Positions 57,611 to 64,000 of a DNA stretch of 64,000 nt are shown here, one piece after another (within the stretch, counting starts at the first letter, position 1; every line of letters begins with the position of its first letter). Location: positions 930,001-994,000 of the forward strand of contig JACDTU010000004.1 of the NCBI GenBank assembly GCA_022376465.1, written 5' to 3'. The stretch is from Cubamyces lactineus (Eukaryota > Basidiomycota > Agaricomycetes > Polyporales > Polyporaceae). The notes under the pieces were generated by a model, which saw only the letters and a program-made list of their open reading frames with translations, searched no databases and was not told the origin of the DNA. The translations under genes and the position numbers were made by a program.

Positions 57611-58027
57611 TGTTACGACGAGCCTAGATCGGTCACAGCGAGTGACGTCCTAGGGATCGGACCAGAGGTCTCCAGTAGTTCGAGTCGAGTAGAGGTTCAG
57701 AGGAATAGGCAATGGATAACCAGGTCGAGCTGAGGATCCCGAGTGGATCCTCTGGTCTTAAATACAGGAAGAGAGACATGGACACGTCAGCGCCACGTAG
57801 GCGCCACGTACCGTGAGAGTCCAGTATAACTACGTAGAGTCAGGGCTGGGAGTACAGATGATGTGGCGATGACGTGGCGGAAGGTGATAGGGTAGTAATA
57901 CAACAGCCGTGTGAACCGGTGGGAAAGGGTGACGTGGCATGGGAAAGGATGACGTGGCATAACGGAGGCACGAGGGAGAGAGAGGAAAAGGAAACTGGGT
58001 GACCGTGACACAGTGAGCGTCGTAACA
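57611..58027 (-). repeat. Gypsy 5' LTR (417 bp)
   Basis: Same length as 44483-44899, with no difference found by eye. It drives the element leftwards. Confidence 0.97.
57722..57764 (-). promoter_or_regulatory. Gypsy core promoter: TATA box and predicted transcript start
   Basis: Sense TATTTAA at 57764-57758, with the predicted mRNA 5' end AGCTCGACCT at 57731-57722. The 33-nt spacing fits a TATA-directed start. Confidence 0.6.
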
Positions 58028-59638
58028 ACTCGCGTGCGGCATCTTCCTTCCCCTCTCCTGCGCTGTGCTCATCGCTCATCCAGCCAACCTGGACGACTTC
58101 TTCAATTCCAACCGTATTCGCGTGTCCGAAGACCTTGCGAAACATGGGGATCGCGCTGGCCAAATTATCGCATTTCTGCGGAGAGTAAGGTTAGCGTTCT
58201 TCAGTCTATATGCTAGGATTACTCACCCGTGCGCGCCGACCGTGCAACTTGTCGCTGACCCTCTTCTTGGTCAGTTGCTGGGTACCTCGATCGCCGCTTG
58301 ACTGAAGCATAAACATTCGCTTGAGGGACTTCAAGTACGCCTTCGCAGCAAGGGTCAAAAGGCCCTCGTCGCCGACGACATCAGCTGAGAGGTTGAATGG
58401 GGGGTTTGCTTTTGTAACCCAAAACTCGGTGAGTATCTGAACTCTCCATGCACCGCACGGATAAACTACTGACCTCCATTGCTCATGGTCAACTTGACCA
58501 CGGCGCTGATGAATTGGTCATTGATCCCTTCGTCGATTGGAATCCCCCAATCCGGGTTGTAAAGGCGTGTCCCATCAGGTGCGTATTTAACAGGGTCATC
58601 AGGCTTCGGGAGTTTAAAATGCGTAGGTCTCCCTGTTTGTGAGATTGTGGCGTCTGCGCCCGTGCCGAGCAAGAAGTGAGTGTTCGTCCAGATGGCATGC
58701 TAAAAGATATTTCAGATGCATGTGAGTGTGCGGTCATTCTCGTACTTGCAAGCTAAGGGCAATGCTTACCCTTACTTTTACGGGGATCTCCCGTGGCTCT
58801 AGGATGACACCTCGCGACTTCTTGCTTGCCCTTACAACCGGTCCTGGGTCTGCCTCAGGCTCGCGCTCCCTCTTAGCGACAACAACCTCGACCTGCTTTT
58901 TGATGAGGTCGTTGAGCGCTGCCCTGCCGGCAGGACTAAGCTGTGACAACTCCCATGAACCACCGGAGGTATCACTCGAAGCTTGAGAGCCTCCAACGTC
59001 GCCGCCATGGTCATGCCCCATGAGCCCTCCGTCGGACTGGAGAGCCGGGTCCAGTGAGGTACGCATCTGTCCTACGTTTTCTCTCGCCGGCGTGCTAGTA
59101 TGTCCTGGGGCTGAACGATCACCATAGTTCCAGGGTACGACGGGATACATCTGGCTCCTCGGCGGCCCGGGGACTAGACAGCGAGCACTGTAAGTACAGA
59201 TTGCTCGCATGGCATGCTCAACGCTGACTTACCAGTTGGATACTCCACAGGCTGTGCCAGGCGAGCCATAGTGGGCGATGGTGGCAGGGCTTCCGGAGGG
59301 ACAAGATGGCGAACTTGGGACATAGGCACAGCAGGAGAATGGGTGCGTATCGTCACTGCCAATGATGTCCGAACGGCATGGTGAGCCACATCAATGTCTG
59401 CGCAGACCATAAGCTTACTGTTATGACCAGTCTCTGGCTGTGGCAGAGCGACTGGCGTATTGGATTGGCCCGTGGTGAGCGCCGTCAACATGGACACCAA
59501 CACGCTGGGATCGAGACCGCGCAAGCTGGGAGGCAGACTGGCGGCGAAATCTGCCAGCGTGTTGATGTTCAGGGTGCTCGAGGTCGGCTGAGAGGCAGGT
59601 ACGTCGCCATGAGGAGAAGGTGGATGAGAGTCAGGCAT
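58028..59638 (-). pseudogene. Transposon partner gene, 5' half (split by the Gypsy insertion)
   Basis: Starts at ATG 59638 (MPDSHPPSPHGDVPASQPTS). Exons encode a Ser/Thr/Pro-rich N-terminus (LADFAASLPPSLRGLDPSVL), then GPPRSQMYPVVPWNYGDRSA, a basic region ending KKQVEVVVAKREREPEADPG, then FKLPKPDDPVKYAPDGTRLY and WGIPIDEGINDQFISAVVKL. Later exons give EFWVTKANPPFN and a Lys/Arg-rich helix, then AIPMFRKVFGHANTVGIEEV and QVGWMSDEHSAGEGKEDAA, where the Gypsy LTR interrupts. The KPDDP...YNPDWG and VGWMSDE elements look like those of hypothetical proteins that I recall beside tnp2 transposases in basidiomycetes. Its molecular role is unknown. Confidence 0.65.
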
Positions 59639-61011
59639 AAGAGAGGATACGAAGGTGAGCCTGACGGCTCTCTGAGTCTGAGAACGTTGACTGAACACGG
59701 TCTTTATACTATTGCCTAGAAACTCATCGGCTGGTGCGTCACAAGAGCGTCGACAAGGGCTTGCCCTCGCCAAGGCGGCGCATACCTGAAATGTCTCCTC
59801 CGTCGGAATGCCGATGCTCTGAATAATCTACAGGCTGTCACTGCAACTGGCTCTATAGTGCCGCCTCGTCCGCTGCGCAATTCCATGCCAATCGAGGACG
59901 CCACCATCTTCATACCGCTGTGCAAGCACCCTTCCTTCAGGAACCAGACTCAACGCGTACGATATGCCCACAGAGTGCGACTCGTCAAAGAAGCTGAACG
60001 CTCATCACTGGACCGTGGCAGGTGTATCCATCGGGTAAGTGCTCTACGTACAGTACTAGTAGTGTATAGTTGTAGTCGTAAATAAGCTGTATCATTTCTT
60101 CTATCTGCGAAGACCTGCACCGTCCCCGACGTCCTGGAGCCCTGTGCCTGTTTAGGGCAGAAAATCCTATACCCGCGACGTGCCGTAGCGGAAGATCGTA
60201 CTGAGAGGGTGGCTTCCAACCGCCACCATCTTGCATGGCGGGAACGCCTGATCGCGGTCATCGCACGCTCGGTACAGAGGGTAATCGGGGACATCTTTGG
60301 TCCGTGCCCGTTGGAACATCACGGGGCTCGGGCAGCGCGCACGGTTTGTGATCACGCAATCGAGCGGTGTGTACGCTGGGGCATTGGGTATATTGTGCAG
60401 CGCGCGCGTCGGTCCCTCGCAGTGACTGAGTCGTGCGTGCGTTGAGGCAACGCAGAGATCGCACAGTGGATCTGTTTGGTCGTGGCCGCCGTCGCTCGCG
60501 CAGTATATCAGGGGTCGCGCCGAGGCAGTTCGACGCGTACTGCGTGCCGCATATCCGGGTAGAACGCGCAGGAGTTGCAGCGCATCCGCCGCAGGATACG
60601 CCGAAGATTTTGAACGTTTCCACGCCGTATCCGGCGATACCAACTAAGTTACTTCACGCAGTGACTTGACAGCGAAGCGATCGAACGCACTTCAGCACCA
60701 GTGCATTCGCTAGCTGTAGGTACGTTCAACATACAGCATGGCGCGGTATGTCACCCGACGATCTATACCATGACACTGCGTTGCTCGCATGCAGTCGAGT
60801 TGAGATCTGGGTATGGTGAGCGTCAATGTCAACATCAATGACGATGCGGGTTCCCGGAAGAGTCGGATTTGCGCGGACCAGTGCGGGCCAGCCTCCGAAC
60901 ACTCCGTCTCACGACCACCATGGCTTCCCCCACCACACCCACCTTGCCATCTTGTTCTCATACGCCCTTGATGCAGGGCATGCAATAGCCCGTCCGCGCA
61001 AGTCTAGGGAA
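59639..61011. other. Right border of the transposon region; no supported gene
   Basis: Contains the upstream region of the partner gene and probably the transposon-host junction. Plus-strand frames at 59858-60085 and 60120-60445 (PIEDATIFIPLCKHPSFRNQ; VIARSVQRVIGDIFGPCP) have a plausible GTAAGT donor near 60034 but no recognisable family. A gene fragment is possible. No terminal repeat could be matched to the left side. Confidence 0.4.
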
Positions 61012-62393
61012 ATGGCATCAAGGACTACTTCCACTGCTGTGTGGCTGAAGCCGCGGCCGCTCGCGAGCTGCCCGAGCAGTTTCTTGCTGCTGCCACTTCT
61101 GCCGTCAAAGTCTGCGCCTAAACCCCTCCCATCTGATGTCTGGTCCAACATTCTTGGATTCGCATTCGCTTTATATGGCCCCAAGACCTCCTTCGCGAAG
61201 GCGGACGCCGCGCGCCTCAGCCTTGGGCTTCTACTCATATCGAAGGACATTCATGTAAGCAAGCGAAATGGCAATAATTACATCGCGCTTCGACGTTCTC
61301 ATAAGGCTTTTTGCAGGCTGTTGCTTTACCCCTCTTCTATGCGCACACCTACGTACCTTCGCTCAGCGTTCTCGAGAAGCTAGTGGCGCGACTCCATGCT
61401 GCAGACCAGCAATGGGACTCCATTCGTCGCATACCTTACTCGGCACCAGGGCGCTGGATCCAAACACTTGACATGTCCGCACTGCGCTGCGACTCACCTG
61501 AAGATCTCTTGCGGCTAGATTCAGCCCTGCACCGAATATCGCCTTTGGTACCGCTAATGGTGAATCTGGTCATGGCTCCGCAGATCATGCTCAGTCGTCG
61601 AGCACTGTCCAGTTTCGCGGAACGCGAGGGCGCGTGCAATCTGCGTGCTCTCAAGGGTGTCCAGCTCTGGACGTCAAGACAAGCGACGGAGGACGCCTTT
61701 GTCGAACTGCTTCGAGCGTGCACGAGGCTGGAAGAGCTCGAAATCTCTGGCAGTGGTGTCGACAGTGCCGAGCTACTCATCGCGCAAGACGATGCTTTTG
61801 CCCCTCCGCCACACTTCCGTCCCCTACAGCTCCCTTTTTTACACCGACTAGCCGCCCTTTCCATGCCCACGTCGCCTGTGCTGCGTGCGCTACTGCTCTC
61901 CCCTCTACCTGCCTTGCGACATCTCACTCTAACGCCATACGACGAACGCTCCGTTCCCGCTTCACTTATACCACGATTCATCACTACCCACGGCACGCAG
62001 CTCACTTCTTTGTATTTGTACACTGTAAAGCAGTGGCCCACTGCGCTCTTCCCCTCCCCAACCACGCTCCTCGAGACATGTCCCTTCCTCAGGCACCTCT
62101 CCCTGGAGTTACCGCTGCCCATCCTCACCTTGACCACCGCTTCCGAGCATCAGCTCGAGGTCCTCTCCGTGGCGCGGCCCAGCCCAGAGTTCTTGGACGT
62201 TTTGGAAGGACTTCTTCCAAAGCTGCCTAAGCTCCGCTTTGTCAGGGCGCGTGACGTGAAGTGGCTCAGAGGCGGCATGTCTGCTAGAGCGCAGCAGGCG
62301 GGTGTCCAAGGCGAGATGTTGGTCTGGAAGCGGAAGCTGGGCAGGAGGGGAATCCAGCTACTTGATGCAGAGTGGAAAGCTGGCGCAGAATGA
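61012..62393 (+). CDS. F-box-like protein
   Basis: The likely start is ATG 61012 (MASRTTSTAVWLKPRP); an in-frame ATG at 60826 would add 62 residues. The F-box-like motif is PLPSDVWSNILGFAF, followed by SLGLLLISKDIH. A GTAAGC...TTGCAG intron (about 61256-61316) leads to AVALPLFYAHTYVPSLSVLE. The rest has a leucine-rich-repeat-like pattern (ARLEELEISGSG-type, LPALRHLTLTPYDE, CPFLRHLSLELPLP, HQLEVLSVARPSPEFLDVL), as in the large basidiomycete F-box/LRR families that present substrates to SCF ubiquitin ligases. Ends WKAGAE at TGA 62391. Substrate unknown. Confidence 0.7.
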
Positions 62394-62861
62394 GATATTT
62401 CCGCTGCTCCTTCAAGTCACGCTTACCAGGACGGAGTCGTGTTCACCGTGGGCACTGGGGCCGACGCTTGCTATGCTCCCTAATGTATGTATGGTGTGTG
62501 TATTTTGGATTGTATGTACAGTATAATGCCAATACCCCGCTCTCACGATCCATCATGTTGCTGGTGTGCAGACTGGTCCAAGAAAGCACCGCATGCTAGT
62601 GATAGAAAAGTCCATTATGCATTCAGCTCGGGCCCCGTTGATCAAAGCAATGAGCCACAACGTAATGACCACTCAGTCAAAGTACAGCGAGTCAAAGCTA
62701 CTTCAAAGCTGCCTCCAAGTTTCGTAGTCTTAATGGTCCAAGCAACACAATGGCCTTACCTATATAGACCTGCCGTCGTTGCATACGTCGAAGAACACCA
62801 ACACCTCTTACGCCCTCTGGAAAGCCCGCCCTTCCAACACTTGCTCACCTCCCGAACCACG
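62394..62861. other. Intergenic between the F-box and kinase-like genes
   Basis: 3' UTR of the F-box gene and promoter of the next gene. No frame is supported as coding. Confidence 0.4.
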
Positions 62862-63712
62862 ATGGCCCCCCGTAGCAGCATCGACATCACCTTCGACCGC
62901 ACTACTCAAAACGCCAAGATGTACCGCCTTTGGTCCGACGCGGGACGGCCGTACGCACGCAACCTCATTGCCAATCTATCTGAACTCCCGCCCTACGGCT
63001 CATGGAGCCTTGGGAAAGACGATTGGAAGGACGACCATCTGAAAGGCAAGGAGAATTGTGGTCGTTTATACCACGGCGAGCTGTCGTGGTATCCCGCGTC
63101 AGGCTCGGAAGTCACGCCTTTGCCCTTTCATGTTGCTGTGAAGTGGATGCGAGGCGAGCGAATGATCGACCAGTTGCGGCACGAAGCCGAGATGTACATG
63201 GGCCCGCTGCGTGGACTCCAGGGACAAGTCGTCCCGGTCTTCTACGGGTTCTTCACGGGCACTATCGAAGGCGTGCACATCGGATGCATCGTCATGGAGT
63301 GGTGTCCGGGCAACGAGTGGGTGACGTTCGGAAAACCTAATCAGAAGGAGCTGTGAGTTGTCTTTACATATCTCGCTCAGACCTCTAGCTCACGGCGCGA
63401 TCCAGAGCTGACCGGTGGGAAGCTGTCCGGCTCCTGCACCGCGCTGGAGTCAAGCACGGACAGCTTTACAAAAGGCGCGACTCACTGCGACTGTGGGAGG
63501 GCCGCCACTTCTTGCGCGCACAGGACGGGAAGCTGCGCATCGTGGACTTTCAGCAGGCCAGAGTGCATACCTGCGCCGGCTCGATGAAGCCGCATGAAGA
63601 CCTGGACGTTCACCTGGACCACAAGTGCAGGGAGCTGTGCTTCGCAGAGATCCATTGGCGTAGGGCGGTTGAAGGGGGCCCAGACTTCAAGACCCCTTGG
63701 CTTCCCTACTGA
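62862..63712 (+). CDS. Degenerate protein-kinase-like protein
   Basis: Two exons: 62862 to about 63353, and about 63405-63712, joined by a GTGAGT...ATCCAG intron (QKEL-ADRWEAVRLL). The N-lobe-like part has FHVAVKWMRGERMIDQLRHE, with a Lys in VKW and a Glu in HEAEMY, and a hinge-like CIVMEWCPGNEW. The catalytic loop reads LLHRAGVKHGQLYKRRD, where the usual catalytic Asp (HGD or HRD) is Gln. The magnesium motif is IVDFQQAR rather than DFG. The protein ends FKTPWLPY at TGA 63710. This matches the fungal families of small kinase-like proteins, probably catalytically impaired. About 265 aa. Confidence 0.7.
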
Positions 63713-64000
63713 ATTTACATGGCAGAGGCCATAGTGTACTTCACAGCTGCCTGATGCATCGTGATCGAGAGAGCTTGTACATACGATAGGTTTGAGCGGA
63801 ATTGGCGAGATTGTTGGATACGCAATCCTGGAGACCTTGATAGCTTGCCTTGAGCTTCCTGCCAGTGCCAGACTTATCGACAACGTCTAGCTATGATCCG
63901 GACATCGATGGCATAATAGCCGTGGACTTGGTGATGCCACGGCTAGGATACGTTTTGAGGTATACAAACCCGTTGACGAGAACGTTGCTTTCGCAGGGCA

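Larger units (their letters stand above)
44483..58027 (-). mobile_element. Ty3/Gypsy chromodomain retrotransposon, carrying an internal Copia insertion
   Basis: Full-length LTR element read right to left: 5' LTR (58027-57611), primer site, gag, -1 frameshift, protease-RT-RNase H, Copia insertion, rest of RNase H-integrase-chromodomain, three small ORFs, purine tract, 3' LTR (44899-44483). The termini are perfect inverted repeats TGTTACGACG/CGTCGTAACA. It is flanked by the 5-bp target duplication ACTCG (44478-44482 and 58028-58032). Without the Copia element and its duplication it is 7657 bp. LTRs show no difference over 417 bp, so insertion was recent. It disrupts the transposon partner gene. 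Confidence 0.95.
38002..59638. mobile_element. CACTA-type (tnp2) DNA transposon region with nested retrotransposon insertions
   Basis: Defined by its genes rather than by ends: an unknown ORF (38002-38873), a tnp2-type transposase (39302-43765) and a convergent partner gene (59638 to 43838) split by the Gypsy element. Neighbouring tnp2 transposase and partner genes of this type are frequent in mushroom genomes, from general knowledge. I could not find CACTA terminal repeats by eye, so the limits given are the outer gene limits. Whether the first ORF belongs to the element is inference. Confidence 0.5.

Overview
The window is nuclear DNA of a filamentous basidiomycete, most likely an Agaricomycete. 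The signs are GC-rich, intron-dense genes with introns of about 45-80 nt, a DUF6533-type seven-helix membrane protein, and the fungal tnp2-type (CACTA) transposase common in mushroom genomes. No ribosomal RNA, CRISPR array or convincing tRNA gene was seen.

Positions 1-37300 are mostly ordinary host chromosome. In order they carry: the 3' part of coatomer beta (SEC26/COPB1), an NCS1 purine-cytosine permease, an unknown serine-rich protein, ALG9 (N-glycan mannosyltransferase), a DUF6533 membrane protein, and a 6-kb gene-poor stretch (11854-17886). These are followed by a single-pass membrane protein whose tail has four PSAP motifs and a terminal PPRY, the SIN3 corepressor, an unknown membrane-anchored protein, SHO1 (HOG-pathway osmosensor), RNF10/MAG2 (RING E3), WBP11 (splicing factor) and a MYND-finger protein. 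Several are paired divergently over short shared promoters: unknown/ALG9, and RNF10/WBP11.

Positions 37300-59700 are a three-level transposon nest. A CACTA-type (tnp2) DNA transposon region carries a transposase (39302-43765) and a convergent partner gene. That partner gene is split by a chromodomain Ty3/Gypsy retrotransposon (44483-58027; 417-bp LTRs with no difference seen, 5-bp target duplication ACTCG). The Gypsy pol gene is in turn split by a Ty1/Copia retrotransposon (48422-54304; 298-bp LTRs differing at one base, target duplication AAAGT). The Copia polyprotein is intact at 1638 codons.

The Gypsy element is the most unusual object here. It shows a GGGTTTT -1 frameshift heptamer between gag and pol, an apparent self-priming arrangement for reverse transcription, and a long AUG-free open frame upstream of gag. 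Between pol and the 3' LTR it has a tightly packed chain of three extra ORFs: two tiny predicted membrane proteins, then a zinc-knuckle protein. They are spaced 6, 5 and 1 nt apart, like an operon. Its pol also carries one in-frame TGA.

Positions 59700-64000 return to host-like sequence with an F-box-like protein and a degenerate protein-kinase-like protein. Functions are assigned by recognising family motifs in the translations; no database search was run. Exon boundaries were read by eye from GT/AG signals and frame continuity.
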